Shown here piece by piece: positions 1-15,994 of a stretch of DNA of 64,000 nucleotides. The stretch covers positions 9,599,501 to 9,663,500 of the forward strand of contig JAUIMM010000135.1 in NCBI GenBank assembly GCA_031769625.1, given 5' to 3'. The notes beneath the pieces are model-generated. The model saw only the letters and a program-made list of their open reading frames with translations, did not search any database and was not told the DNA's origin. The stretch's first letter is position 1. Each line of letters begins with the position of its first letter. The translations under genes were made by a program, and so were the position numbers. The DNA is from Taudactylus pleione. Its lineage: Eukaryota > Chordata > Amphibia > Anura > Myobatrachidae.

Positions 1-1601
1 CATTCTAAAATCAATTATAACATTCTAACATCCATTTTTACATTCTAATATACATTATAACATCCATTATAATATTCTAACATCCATTATAACATTCTTA
101 CATCCATTATAACATTCTAATATACATTCTAACATGCATTCTAACATACATTATAACATTCTAATATACAATATAACATCCATTCTATCATTCTAAAATC
201 CATAATAACATTCTAACATACATTATAACATTCTAATATACATTCTAACATCCATAATAACATTCTAACATACATTCTTACATTCTAACATAAATTCTAA
301 CATTCTAATATACATTCAATCATCCATTATAACATTCAAATATACATTCTAACATCCATTATAACATTCTATCATACATTATAACAATCTAATATACAAT
401 CTAACATCCATTATAACATTCTAACATACATTATAACATTCTAATATACATTCTAACATACATTATAACATTCTAGTATACATTATAACATCCATTCTAA
501 CATTCTAACATATATTATAACATTGTAACATCCATAATAACATTCTAACATACATTATAACATTCTAATATACATTCTAACATCCATTATAACTTTCTAA
601 CATACATTATAACATTCTAATATACATTCTAACATCCATATATCATTCTAACATCCTTTATAACATTCTAACATAGATTCTAACATTCTAATATACATTC
701 TAACATCCATAATAACATTCTAACATACATTCTAACATTCTAACATACATTCTAACATTCTAATATACATTCAATCATCCATTATAACATTCAAATATAC
801 ATTCTAACATCCATTATAACATTCTATCATACATTATAACAATCTAATATACATTCTAACATCCATTATAACATTCTAACATACATTATTACATTCTAAT
901 ATACATTCTAACATACATTATAACATTCTAGTATACATTATAACATCCATTATAACATTCTAACATATATTATAACATTGTAACATCCATAATAACATTC
1001 TAACATACATTATAACATTCTAATATACATTCTAACATACATTATAAAATTCTAACATCCATAATAACATTCTAACATACATTCTAACATTCTAATATAC
1101 ATTGTAACATCCTTTCTAACATTCTAACATACATTCTAACATTCTAATATACATTCTAACATCCATTCTAACATTCTAACATACATTATAACATTCTAAA
1201 ATACATTCTAACATCCATTATATCATTCTAACATACATTATAACATTTAAAATACATTCTAACATCCATTATATCATTCTAACATCCATAATAACATTCT
1301 AACATAGATTCTAACAATCTAATATACATTCTAACATCCATAATAACATTCTAACATACATTCTAACATTCTAATATACTTTCTAACATCCTTTAAAACA
1401 TTCAAATATACATTCTAACATCCATTATAACATTCTAACATACATTAAAACATTCTATTATACATTCTAACATACATTATATAATTCTATCTTCCATGAT
1501 AACATTCTAACATACATTCTAACATTCTAATATACATTGTAACATCCTTTATAAAATTCTAACATACATTCTAACATTCTAATATACATTCTAACATCCA
1601 T
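1..1601. repeat. Direct copy of 4,287-5,887 (offset 4,286)
   Basis: Landmarks at 1, 474 and 929 and the unusual ACATTTAAAATAC near 1,235 all recur exactly 4,286 bp downstream. The match ends near 1,602/5,888, where one copy goes to CATTCTAACATTC and the other to CATTATAACTTTC. One substitution is visible: C at 1,116 against T at 5,402. The two copies are therefore closely related, though not identical. Confidence 0.85.
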
Positions 1602-2037
1602 TCTAACATTCTAACATACATTATAACATTCTAAAATACATTCTAACATCCATTATATCATTCTAACATACATTATAACATTCTAAAATACATTCTAACA
1701 TCCATTATATCATTCTAACATCCATAATAACATTCTAACATAGATTCTAACAATCTAATATACATTCTAACATCCATAATAACATTCTAACATACATTCT
1801 AACATTCTAATATACTTTCTAACATCCTTTAAAACATTCAAATATACATTCTAACATCCATTATAACATTCTAACATACATTAAAACATTCTATTATACA
1901 TTCTAACATACATTATATAATTCTATCTTCCATGATAACATTCTAACATACATTCTAACATTCTAATATACATTGTAACATCCTTTATAAAATTCTAACA
2001 TACATTCTAACATTCTAATATACATTCTAACATCCAT
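1166..2037. repeat. 436-bp tandem duplication
   Basis: The string ATATACTTTCTAACATCC occurs at 1,374 and 1,810, 436 bp apart, and the ATTCTATCTTCCATGATAAC region recurs at the same spacing. To the left the offset is 435, because the first copy has lost one base in ACATTTAAAATAC. The unit equals eight 52-mers plus 20 bp (one 12 + one 8 module). The pair is seen again at 2,975/3,411, inside the 1.6-kb duplication. Confidence 0.85.
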
Positions 2038-2965
2038 TATAACTTTCTAACATACATTATAACATTCTAATATACATTCTAACATCCATATATCATTCTA
2101 ACATCCTTTATAACATTCTAACATAGATTCTAACATTCTAATATACATTCTAACATCCATAATAACATTCTAACATACATTCTAACATTCTAACATACAT
2201 TCTAACATTCTAATATACATTCAATCATCCATTATAACATTCAAATATAACATTCTAACATCCATTATAACATTCTAACATACATTATAACAATCTATTA
2301 TACATTCTAACATCCATTATAACATTCTAAAATACAATTATAACATTCTAATATACATTCTATCATACATTATAACATTCTAGTATACATTCTAACATCC
2401 ATTATAACATTCTAACATACATTATATCATTGTAACATACATTATAACATTCTAATATACATTCTAACATCCATTATAACATTCTAACATACATTATAAC
2501 AATCTAAAATACATTCTAACATCCTTTATAACATTCTAACATACATTATAACTTTCTAATATACATTCTAAAATCCATTATAACATTCTAACATCCATAA
2601 TAACATTCTAACATACATTCTAACATTCTAATATACATTCTAACATCCATTGTAACATTCTAACATACATTCTAACATTCTAATATACATTCTAAAATCA
2701 ATTATAACATTCTAACATCCATTTTTACATTCTAATATACATTATAACATCCATTATAATATTCTAACATCCATTATAACATTCTTACATCCATTATAAC
2801 ATTCTAATATACATTCTAACATGCATTCTAACATACATTATAACATTCTAATATACAATATAACATCCATTCTATCATTCTAAAATCCATAATAACATTC
2901 TAACATACATTATAACATTCTAATATACATTCTAACATCCATAATAACATTCTAACATACATTCT
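1365..2965. repeat. 1.6-kb tandem duplication, copy 1
   Basis: This segment is followed directly by a second copy at 2,966-4,564. Landmarks 1,374, 1,810, 2,381 and 2,688 recur at 2,975, 3,411, 3,980 and 4,287. The offset falls from 1,601 to 1,599 because copy 1 carries small insertions (AAATATAACATTC near 2,245 and AATACAATTATAAC near 2,331). Upstream homology at the junction runs back to about 1,318/2,919, close to one full 52-bp unit, as expected for misaligned exchange. Confidence 0.82.
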
Positions 2966-4564
2966 AACATTCTAATATACTTTCTAACATCCTTTAAAAC
3001 ATTCAAATATACATTCTAACATCCATTATAACATTCTAACATACATTAAAACATTCTATTATACATTCTAACATACATTATATAATTCTATCTTCCATGA
3101 TAACATTCTAACATACATTCTAACATTCTAATATACATTGTAACATCCTTTATAAAATTCTAACATACATTCTAACATTCTAATATACATTCTAACATCC
3201 ATTCTAACATTCTAACATACATTATAACATTCTAAAATACATTCTAACATCCATTATATCATTCTAACATACATTATAACATTCTAAAATACATTCTAAC
3301 ATCCATTATATCATTCTAACATCCATAATAACATTCTAACATAGATTCTAACAATCTAATATACATTCTAACATCCATAATAACATTCTAACATACATTC
3401 TAACATTCTAATATACTTTCTAACATCCTTTAAAACATTCAAATATACATTCTAACATCCATTATAACATTCTAACATACATTAAAACATTCTATTATAC
3501 ATTCTAACATACATTATATAATTCTATCTTCCATGATAACATTCTAACATACATTCTAACATTCTAATATACATTGTAACATCCTTTATAAAATTCTAAC
3601 ATACATTCTAACATTCTAATATACATTCTAACATCCATTATAACTTTCTAACATACATTATAACATTCTAATATACATTCTAACATCCATATATCATTCT
3701 AACATCCTTTATAACATTCTAACATAGATTCTAACATTCTAATATACATTCTAACATCCATAATAACATTCTAACATACATTCTAACATTCTAACATACA
3801 TTCTAACATTCTAATATACATTCAATCATCCATTATAACATTCAAATATACATTCTAACATCCATTATAACATTCTAACATACATTATAACAATCTATTA
3901 TACATTCTAACATCCATTATAACATTCTAAAATACATTATAACATTCTAATATACATTCTATCATACATTATAACATTCTAGTATACATTCTAACATCCA
4001 TTATAACATTCTAACATACATTATATCATTGTAACATACATTATAACATTCTAATATACATTCTAACATCCATTATAACATTCTAACATACATTATAACA
4101 ATCTAAAATACATTCTAACATCCTTTATAACATTCTAACATACATTATAACTTTCTAATATACATTCTAAAATCCTTTATAACATTCTAACATCCATAAT
4201 AACATTCTAACATACATTCTAACATTCTAATATACATTCTAACATCCATTGTAACATTCTAACATACATTCTAACATTCTAATATACATTCTAAAATCAA
4301 TTATAACATTCTAACATCCATTTTTACATTCTAATATACATTATAACATCCATTATAATATTCTAACATCCATTATAACATTCTTACATCCATTATAACA
4401 TTCTAATATACATTCTAACATGCATTCTAACATACATTATAACATTCTAATATACAATATAACATCCATTCTATCATTCTAAAATCCATAATAACATTCT
4501 AACATACATTATAACATTCTAATATACATTCTAACATCCATAATAACATTCTAACATACATTCT
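2966..4564. repeat. 1.6-kb tandem duplication, copy 2
   Basis: This is the second copy of 1,365-2,965. The junction lies where the first copy would continue with ACATTCTAACATAAATTC. That continuation reappears after 4,565, where the sequence changes from CATTCTAAC to CATTCTTAC. It contains part of the 436-bp duplication (2,975 and 3,411). Confidence 0.82.
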
Positions 4565-7120
4565 TACATTCTAACATAAATTCTAACATTCTAATATACA
4601 TTCAATCATCCATTATAACATTCAAATATACATTCTAACATCCATTATAACATTCTATCATACATTATAACAATCTAATATACAATCTAACATCCATTAT
4701 AACATTCTAACATACATTATAACATTCTAATATACATTCTAACATACATTATAACATTCTAGTATACATTATAACATCCATTCTAACATTCTAACATATA
4801 TTATAACATTGTAACATCCATAATAACATTCTAACATACATTATAACATTCTAATATACATTCTAACATCCATTATAACTTTCTAACATACATTATAACA
4901 TTCTAATATACATTCTAACATCCATATATCATTCTAACATCCTTTATAACATTCTAACATAGATTCTAACATTCTAATATACATTCTAACATCCATAATA
5001 ACATTCTAACATACATTCTAACATTCTAACATACATTCTAACATTCTAATATACATTCAATCATCCATTATAACATTCAAATATACATTCTAACATCCAT
5101 TATAACATTCTATCATACATTATAACAATCTAATATACATTCTAACATCCATTATAACATTCTAACATACATTATTACATTCTAATATACATTCTAACAT
5201 ACATTATAACATTCTAGTATACATTATAACATCCATTATAACATTCTAACATATATTATAACATTGTAACATCCATAATAACATTCTAACATACATTATA
5301 ACATTCTAATATACATTCTAACATACATTATAAAATTCTAACATCCATAATAACATTCTAACATACATTCTAACATTCTAATATACATTGTAACATCCTT
5401 TTTAACATTCTAACATACATTCTAACATTCTAATATACATTCTAACATCCATTCTAACATTCTAACATACATTATAACATTCTAAAATACATTCTAACAT
5501 CCATTATATCATTCTAACATACATTATAACATTTAAAATACATTCTAACATCCATTATATCATTCTAACATCCATAATAACATTCTAACATAGATTCTAA
5601 CAATCTAATATACATTCTAACATCCATAATAACATTCTAACATACATTCTAACATTCTAATATACTTTCTAACATCCTTTAAAACATTCAAATATACATT
5701 CTAACATCCATTATAACATTCTAACATACATTAAAACATTCTATTATACATTCTAACATACATTATATAATTCTATCTTCCATGATAACATTCTAACATA
5801 CATTCTAACATTCTAATATACATTGTAACATCCTTTATAAAATTCTAACATACATTCTAACATTCTAATATACATTCTAACATCCATTATAACTTTCTAA
5901 CATACATTATAACATTCTAATATACATTCTAACATCCATATATCATTCTAACATCCTTTATAACATTCTAACATAGATTCTAACATTCTAATATACATTC
6001 TAACATCCATAATAACATTCTAACATACATTCTAACATTCTAACATACATTCTAACATTCTAATATACATTCAATCATCCATTATAACATTCAAATATAC
6101 ATTCTAACATCCATTATAACATTCTAACATACATTATAACAATCTATTATACATTCTAACATCCATTATAACATTCTAAAATACATTATAACATTCTAAT
6201 ATACATTCTATCATACATTATAACATTCTAGTATACATTCTAACATCCATTATAACATTCTAACATACATTATATCATTGTAACATACATTATAACATTC
6301 TAATATACATTCTAACATCCATTATAACATTCTAACATACATTATAACAATCTAAAATACATTCTAACATCCTTTATAACATTCTAACATACATTATAAC
6401 TTTCTAATATACATTCTAAAATCCATTATAACATTCTAACATCCATAAAAACATTCTAACATACATTCTAACATTCTAATATACATTCTAACATCCATTG
6501 TAACATTCTAACATACATTCTAACATTCTAATATACATTCTAAAATCAATTATACCATTCTAACATCCATTTTTACATTCTAATATACATTATAACATCC
6601 ATTATAATATTCTAACATCCATTATAACATTCTTACATCCATTATAACATTCTAATATACATTCTAACATGCATTCTAACATACATTATAACATTCTAAT
6701 ATACAATATAACATCCATTCTATCATTCTAAAATCCATAATAACATTCTAACATACATTATAACATTCTAATATACATTCTAACATCCATAATAACATTC
6801 TAACATACATTCTTACATTCTAACATAAATTCTAACATTCTAATATACATTCAATCATCCATTATAACATTCAAATATACATTCTAACATCCATTATAAC
6901 ATTCTATCATACATTATAACAATCTAATATACAATCTAACATCCATTATAACATTCTAACATACATTATAACATTCTAATATACATTCTAACATACATTA
7001 TAACATTCTAGTATACATTATAACATCCATTCTAACATTCTAACATATATTATAACATTGTAACATCCATAATAACATTCTAACATACATTATAACATTC
7101 TAATATACATTCTAACATCC
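3411..7120. repeat. 2,249-bp HOR: 3,411-4,871 repeated at 5,660-7,120
   Basis: Landmarks 3,411, 3,980, 4,287 and 4,760 recur exactly 2,249 bp later at 5,660, 6,229, 6,536 and 7,009. At 7,120/4,871 the copies part: one continues CATCCATTATAACTTTC and the other jumps to CATCCTTTAAAACATTC, which otherwise follows 5,670. That jump is a visible recombination breakpoint between two different HOR positions. Confidence 0.82.
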
Positions 7121-8227
7121 TTTAAAACATTCAAATATACATTCTAACATCCATTATAACATTCTAACATACATTAAAACATTCTAATATACATTCTAAC
7201 ATACATTATATAATTCTATCTTCCATGATAACATTCTAACATACATTCTAACATTCTAATATACATTGTAACATCCTTTATAAAATTCTAACATACATTC
7301 TAACATTCTAATATACATTCTAACATCCATTATAACTTTCTAACATACATTATAACATTCTAATATACATTCTAACATCCATATATCATTCTAACATCCT
7401 TTATAACATTCTAACATAGATTCTAACATTCTAATATACATTCTAACATCCATAATAACATTCTAACATACATTCTAACATTCTAACATACATTCTAACA
7501 TTCTAATATACATTCAACCATCCATTATAACATTCAAATATACATTCTAACATCCATTATAACATTCTATCATACATTATAACAATCTAATATACATTCT
7601 AACATCCATTATAACATTCTAACATACATTATTACATTCTAATATACATTCTAACATACATTATAACATTCTAGTATACATTATAACATCCATTATAACA
7701 TTCTAACATATATTATAACATTGTAACATCCATAATAACATTCTAACATACATTATAACATTTTAATATACATTCTAACATACATTATAAAATTCTAACA
7801 TCCATAATAACATTCTAACATACATTCTAACATTCTAATATACATTGTAACATCCTTTCTAACATTCTAACATACATTCTAACATTCTAATATACATTCT
7901 AACATCCATTCTAACATTCTAACATACATTATAACATTCTAAAATACATTCTAACATCCATTATATCATTCTAACATCCATAATAACATTCTAACATAGA
8001 TTCTAACAATCTAATATACATTCTAACATCCATAATAACATTCTAACATACATTCTAACATTTTAATATACTTTCTAACATCCTTTAAAACATTCAAATA
8101 TACATTCTAACATCCATTATAACATTCTAATATACATTATAACATTCTAATATACATTCTAACATCCATTATAACATGCTAACATACATTATAACATTCT
8201 AGTATACATTCTAACATCCATTATAAC

Positions 8228-8279
8228 ATTCTAACATACATTATAACATTCTAATATACATTCTAACATCCATTATAAC
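8228..8279 (+). repeat. Representative consensus 52-bp unit
   Basis: This is a clean copy of the basic unit, in the order 12-8-12-12-8: ATTCTAACATAC, ATTATAAC, ATTCTAATATAC, ATTCTAACATCC, ATTATAAC. Split by four it reads as thirteen tetramers, mostly ATTC, ATTA, TAAC, TAAT, ATAC and ATCC. The modules resemble one another, so the 52-mer probably grew from a shorter 8/12-bp or 20-bp ancestor (inference). Variants elsewhere replace single modules, for example ATTATAAC by ATTCTAAC, or ATAC by ATGC. Confidence 0.95.
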
Positions 8280-8299
8280 ATTCTAACATACATTACAAC

Positions 8300-9899
8300 A
8301 ATCTAATATACATTATAACATCAATTATAACATGCTAACATACATTATAACATTCTAACATACATTCTAATATACATTCTAACATCCATTATAACATTCT
8401 AACATCCATTATAATATTCTAATATACATTCTAACATCCATTATAACATTCTAAAATACACTATAACATTCTTATATACATTCTAACATCCATTATAACA
8501 TTATAACATCCATTCTAACATTCTAATATACATTCTAACATTCATTATAACATTCTAACATCCATTCTAACATTCTAATATACATTCTAACATCCATTAT
8601 AACATCAAAACATCCATTTTAACATTCTAATATACATTCTAACATCCATTATATCATTCTAACATCCATAATAACATTATAACATACATTACAACAATCT
8701 AATATCAATTATAACATCCATTATAACATGTTAACTTACATTATAACATTCTAACATACATTCTAAAGTTCTAATATACATTCTAACATCCATTATAACA
8801 TTCTAACATCCATTCTAACATTCTAATATACATTCTAATATCCATTATAACATCAAAACATCCATTTTAACATTCTAATATATATTATAACATCCATTAT
8901 AATATTCTAACATCCATTATAACAGTCTAACATCCATTATAATATTCTAATTTACAATCTAACATCCATTATATCATTCTAAAATACACTAAAACATTCT
9001 AATATACATTCTAACATGCATTCTAACATAAATTATAACATTCTAATATACATTATAACATCCATTATAACATTATAACATCCATTCTAACATTCTAATA
9101 TACATTAAAACATACATTCTAACATTCTAATATACATTGTAACATCCATTATAACATTCTAACATACATTCTAACATTCTAATATACATTCTAACATCCA
9201 TTATAACTTTCTAACATACTTTATATCATTCTAATATACATTCTAACATCCATTATATCATTCTAACATCCATAATAACATTATAACATACATTACAACA
9301 ATCTAATATCAATTATAACATCCATTATAACATATTAACTTACATTATAACATTCTAACATACATTCTAACGTTCTAATATACATTCTAACATCCATTAT
9401 AACATTCTAACATCCATTCTAACATTCTAATATACATTCTAACATCCATTATAACATCAAAACATCCATTTTAACATTCTAATATATATTATAACATCCA
9501 TTATAACAGTCTAACATCCATTATAATATTCTAATTTACATTCTAACATCCATTATATCATTCTAAAATACACTAAAACATTCTAATATACATTCTAACA
9601 TGCATTCTAACATAAATTATAACATTCTCATATACATTATAACATCCATTATAACATTATAACATCCATTCTAACATTCTAATATACATTAAAACATACA
9701 TTCTAACATTCTAATATACATTGTAACATCCATTATAACATTCTAACATACATTCTAACATTCTAATATACATTCTAACATCCATTATAACTTTCTAACA
9801 TAATTTATATCATTCTAATATACATTCTAACATCCATTATATCATTCTAACATCCATAATAACATTATAACATACATTACAACAAACTAATATAAATTA
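8300..9899. repeat. Start of HOR block B, with 584/604-bp sub-repeats
   Basis: The marker CATCAAAACATCC occurs at 8,603, 8,851, 9,455 and 10,039 (spacings 248, 604 and 584 bp). The 584/604-bp units carry the same series of variants, including CAGTCTAAC, CTAATTTAC, CATGCATTC and CATGTTAAC/CATATTAAC/CATGCTAAC. The stretch 8,539-9,500 returns at 12,430-13,390 at offset 3,891, one 584-bp sub-unit more than the 3,307-bp offset. Near 8,361 this copy lacks an 8-bp module present at 12,240. Confidence 0.8.
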
Positions 9900-12800
9900 T
9901 AACATCCATTATAACATGCTAACTTACATTATAACATTCTAACATAAATTCTAACATTCTAATATACATTCTAACATCCATTATAACATTCTAACATCCA
10001 TTCTAACATTCTAATATACATTCTAACATCCATTATAACATCAAAACATCCATTTTAACATTCTAATATATATTATAACATCCATTATAATATTCTAACA
10101 TCCATTATAACAGTCTAACATCCATTATAATATTCTAATATACATTCTAACATCCATTATATCATTCTAAAATACACTAAAACATTCTAATATACATTCT
10201 AAAGGCATTCTAACATACATTATAACATTCTAATATACATTATAACATCCATTCTAACATTATAACATCCATTCTAACATTCTAATATACATTAAAACAT
10301 ACATTCTAACATTGTAACATCAATTCTAATTTCCATTCTAACATTCTAAAATCCATAATAACACTATAACATACATTGTAATTTTCTAATATACATACTA
10401 ACATCCATTCTAACATTCTAACATCCATTATAACATTCTAATATACATTATAAGATTCTAATAGACATTATAACATCCATTATAACATTATAACATACAT
10501 GATAACATTCTAACATACATTATAACATTCTAATATGCATTCTAACATACATTATAACATTCTAGTATATATTATAACATCCATTTTAACATTCTAACAT
10601 ACATTATAACATTGTAACATCCATAATAACATTCTAACATACATTAAAACATTCTAATATACATTCTAACATATATTATAAAATTCTAACTTCCATAATA
10701 ACATTCTAACATACATTCAAACATTCTAATATACATTGTAACATCCTTTATAAAATTCTAACATACATTCTAACATTCTAATATACATTCTAACATCCAT
10801 TATATCATTCTAACATCCATAATAACATTCTAACATAGATTCTAACATTCTAATATACATTGTAACATCCTTTATAAAATTCTAACATACATTCTAACAT
10901 TCTAATATACATTCTAACATCCATTATAACTTTCTAACATACATTATAACATTCTAATATACATTCTAACATCCATTATATCATTCTAACATCCTTTATA
11001 ACATTCTAACATAGATTCTAACATTCTAATATACATTCTAACATCCATAATAACATTCTAACAAACATTCTAACATTCTAACATACATTCTAACATTCTA
11101 ATATACATTCAATCATCCATTATAACATTCATATATACATTCTAACATCCATTATAACATTCTATCATACATTATAACAATCTAATATACATTCTAACAT
11201 CCATTATAACATTCTAACATACATTATAACATTCTAATATACATTCTAACATACATTATAACATTCTAGTATACATTATAACATCCATTATAACATTCTA
11301 ACATATATTATAACATTGTAACATCCATAATAACATTCTAACATACATTATAACATTCTAATATACATTCTAACATACATTTTAAAATTCTAACATCCAT
11401 AATAACATTCTAACATACATTCTAACATTCTAATATACATTGTAACATCATTTCTAACATTCTAACATACATTCTAACATTCTAATATACATGCTAACAT
11501 CCATTATAACATTCTAACATACATTATAACATTCTAAAATACATTCTAACATCCATTATATCATTCTAACATCCATTATAACATTCTAACATATATTATA
11601 ACATTGTAACATCCATAATAACATTCTAACATACATTATAACATTCTAATATACATTCTAACATACATTATAAAATTCTAACATCCATAATAACATTCTA
11701 ACATACATTCTAACATTCTAATATACATTGTAACATCCTTTCTAACATTCTAACATACATTCTAACATTCTAATATACATTCTAACATCCATTCTAACAT
11801 TCTAACATACATTATAACATTCTAAAATACATTCTAACATCCATTATATCATTCTAACATCCATAATAACATTCTAACATAGATTCTAACAATCTAATAT
11901 ACATTCTAACATCCATAATAACATTCTAACATACATTCTAACATTCTAATATACTTTCTAACATCCTTTAAAACATTCAAATATACATTCTAACATCCAT
12001 TATAACATTCTAATATACATTCTAACATTCTAATATACATTCTAACATCCATTATAACATTCTAACATACATTATAACATTCTAGTATACATTCTAACAT
12101 CCATTATAACATTCTAACATACATTATAACATTCTAATATACATTCTAACATCCATTATAACATTCTAACATGCATTACAACAATCTAATATACATTATA
12201 ACATTAATTATCACATGCTAACATACATTATAACATTCTAACATACATTCTAACATTCTAATATACATTCTAACATCCATTATAACATTCTAACATCCAT
12301 TATAATATTCTAATATACATTCTAACATCCATTATAACATTCTAAAATACACTATAACATTCTTATATACATTCTAACATCCATTATAACATTATAACAT
12401 CCATTCTAACATTCTAATATACATTCTAACATTCATTATAACATTCTAACATCCATTCTAACATTCTAATATACATTCTAACATCCATTATAACATCAAA
12501 ACATCCATTTTAACATTCTAATATACATTCTAACATCCATTATATCATTCTAACATCCATAATAACATTATAACATACATTACAACAATCTAATATCAAT
12601 TATAACATCCATTATAACATGTTAACTTACATTATAACATTCTAACATACATTCTAACATTCTAATATACATTCTAACATCCATTATAACATTCTAACAT
12701 CCATTCTAACATTCTAATATACATTCTAACATCCATTATAACATCAAAACATCCATTTTAACATTCTATTATATATTATAACATCCATTATAATATTCTA

Positions 12801-13207
12801 ACATCCATTATAACAGTCTAACATCCATTATAATATTCTAATTTACATTCTAACATCCATTATATCCTTCTAAAATAAATTAAAACATTCTAATATACAT
12901 TCTAACATGCATTCTAACATAAATTATAACATTCTAATATACATTATAACATCCATTATAACATTATAACATCCATTCTAACATTCTAATATACATTAAA
13001 ACATACATTCTAACATTCTAATATACATTGTAACATCCATTATAACATTCTAACATACATTCTAACATTCTAATATACATTCTAACATCCATTATAACTT
13101 TCTAACATACTTTATATCATTCTAATATACATTCTAACATCCATTATATCATTCTAACATCCATAATAACATTATAACATACATTACAACAATCTAATAT
13201 AAATTAT
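9900..13207. repeat. 3,308-bp HOR, copy 1 (block B)
   Basis: Landmarks in this copy and the next are 9,915/13,222, 10,451/13,759 (TAAGATTCTAATAGAC), 10,690/13,998 (CTTCCATAATAAC), 11,302/14,610, 11,949/15,257, 12,214/15,522 and 12,494/15,802. The offset is 3,307 before 10,200 and 3,308 after it, because copy 1 has the odd word CTAAAGGCATTC where other copies read CTAACATGCATTC. The length is 63 x 52 + 32 bp. Confidence 0.85.
11302..11877. repeat. 288-bp tandem duplication inside the 3,308-bp HOR
   Basis: CATATATTATAACATTGTAAC occurs at 11,302 and 11,590, 288 bp apart. The same pair is found at 14,610 and 14,898 in the next HOR copy, so this duplication predates the amplification of the 3,308-bp HOR. 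Confidence 0.78.
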
Positions 13208-15994
13208 AACATCCATTATAACATGCTAACTTACATTATAACATTCTAACATAAATTCTAACATTCTAATATACATTCTAACATCCATTATAACATTCTA
13301 ACATCCATTCTAACATTCTAATATACATTCTAACATCCATTATAACATCAAAACATCCATTTTAACATTCTAATATATATTATAACATCCATTATAATAT
13401 TCTAACATCCATTATAACAGTCTAACATCCATTATAATATTCTAATATACATTCTAACATCCATTATATCATTCTAAAATACACTAAAACATTCTAATAT
13501 ACATTCTAACATGCATTCTAACATACATTATAACATTCTAATATACATTATAACATCCATTCTAACATTATAACATCCATTCTAACATTCTAATATACAT
13601 TAAAACATACATTCTAACATTGTAACATCAATTCTAATTTCCATTCTAACATTCTAAAATCCATAATAACACTATAACATACATTGTAATTTTCTAATAT
13701 ACATACTAACATCCATTCTAACATTCTAACATCCATTATAACATTCTAATATACATTATAAGATTCTAATAGACATTATAACATCCATTATAACATTATA
13801 ACATACATGATAACATTCTAACATACATTATAACATTCTAATATGCATTCTAACATACATTATAACATTCTAGTATATATTATAACATCCATTATAACAT
13901 TCTAACATACATTATAACATTGTAACATCCATAATAACATTCTAACATACATTAAAACATTCTAATATACATTCTAACATATATTATAAAATTCTAACTT
14001 CCATAATAACATTCTAACATACATTCAAACATTCTAATATACATTGTAACATCCTTTATAAAATTCTAACATACATTCTAACATTCTAATATACATTCTA
14101 ACATCCATTATATCATTCTAACATCCATAATAACATTCTAACATAGATTCTAACATTCTAATATACATTGTAACATCCTTTATAAAATTCTAACATACAT
14201 TCTAACATTCTAATATACATTCTAACATCCATTATAACTTTCTAACATACATTATAACATTCTAATATACATTCTAACATCCATTATATCATTCTAACAT
14301 CCTTTATAACATACTAACATATATTCTAACATTCTAATATACATTCTAACATCCATAATAACATTCTAACATACATTCTAACATTCTAACATACATTCTA
14401 ACATTCTAATATACATTCAATCATCCATTATAACATTCAAATATACATTCTAACATCCATTATAACATTCTATCATACATTATAACAATCTAATATACAT
14501 TCTAACATCCATTATAACATTCTAATATACATTATAACATTCTAATATACATTCTAACATACATTATAACATTCTAGTATACATTATAACATCCATTATA
14601 ACATTCTAACATATATTATATCATTGTAACATCCATAGTAACATTCTAACATACATTATAACATTCTAATATACATTCTAACATACATTTTAAAATTCTA
14701 ACATCCATTATAACATTCTAACATACATTCTAACATTCTAATATACATTGTAACATCATTTCTAACATTCTAACATACATTCTAACATTCTAATATACAT
14801 GCTAACATCCATTATAACATTCTAACATACATTATAACATTCTAAAATACATTCTAACATCCATTATATCATTCTAACATCCATTATAACATTCTAACAT
14901 ATATTATAACATTGTAACATCCATAATAACATTCTAACATACATTATAACATTCTAATATACATTCTAACATACAATATAAAATTCTAACATCCATAATA
15001 ACATTCTAACATACATTCTAACATTCTAATATACATTGTAACATCCTTTCTAACATTCTAACATACATTCTAACATTCTAATATACATTCTAACATCCAT
15101 TCTAACATTCTAACATACATTATAACATTCTAAAATACATTCTAACATCCATTATATCATTCTAACATCCATAATAACATTCTAACATAGATTCTAACAA
15201 TCTAATATACATTCTAACATCCATAATAACATTCTAACATACATTCTAACATTCTAATATACTTTCTAACATCCTTTAAAACATTCAAATATACATTCTA
15301 ACATCCATTATAACATTCTAATATACATTATAACATTCTAATATACATTCTAACATCCATTATAACATTCTAACATACATTATAACATTCTAGTATACAT
15401 TCTAACATCCATTATAACATTCTAACATACATTATAACATTCTAATATACATTCTAACATCCATTATAACATTCTAACATACATTACAACAATCTAATAT
15501 ACATTATAACATAAATTATAACATGCTAACATACATTATAACATTCTAACATACATTCTAACATTCTAATATACATTCTAACATCCATTATAACATTCTA
15601 ACATCCATTATAATATTCTAATATACATTCTAACATCCATTATAACATTCTAAAATACACTATAACATTCTTATATACATTCTAACATCCATTATAACAT
15701 TATAACATCCATTCTAACATTCTAATATACATTCTAACATTCATTATAACATTCTAACATCCATTCTAACATTCTAATATACATTCTAACATCCATTATA
15801 ACATCAAAACATCCATTTTAACATTCTAATATACATTAAAACATACATACTAACATTCTAGTATACATTCTAACATCCATTATAACTTTCTAACATACTT
15901 TATATCATTCTAATATACATTCTAACATCCATTATATCATTCTAACATCCATAATAACATTATAACATACATTTCAACAATCTAATATAAATTA
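13208..15994. repeat. HOR copy 2 of block B, shortened to 2,788 bp
   Basis: It matches copy 1 at offset 3,308 up to about 15,828. There it jumps: the next landmarks (16,134, 16,547 and 16,786) lie 2,788 bp after 13,346, 13,759 and 13,998. The difference of 520 bp is exactly ten 52-bp units. The deletion scar is near 15,829-15,860, where CATTCTAATATACATTAAAAC replaces the expected continuation. Confidence 0.82.

Larger units (their letters stand above)
1..8100. repeat. HOR block A (about 1.6- and 2.25-kb higher-order repeats)
   Basis: The rare word CATTCTAAAATCAATTATA recurs (one later copy with a single base change just after it) at 1, 2688, 4287 and 6536, giving spacings of 2,687, 1,599 and 2,249 bp. 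The word TAGTATAC recurs at 474, 929, 2381, 3980, 4760, 5215, 6229, 7009 and 7672 in the same registers. The block is a mosaic in which the same variant strings return at offsets 1,599-1,601, 2,249 and 4,286. The last part (about 7,121-8,100) is a recombined copy of 5.2-6 kb material lacking one unit (51 bp) near 7,968. Confidence 0.85.
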
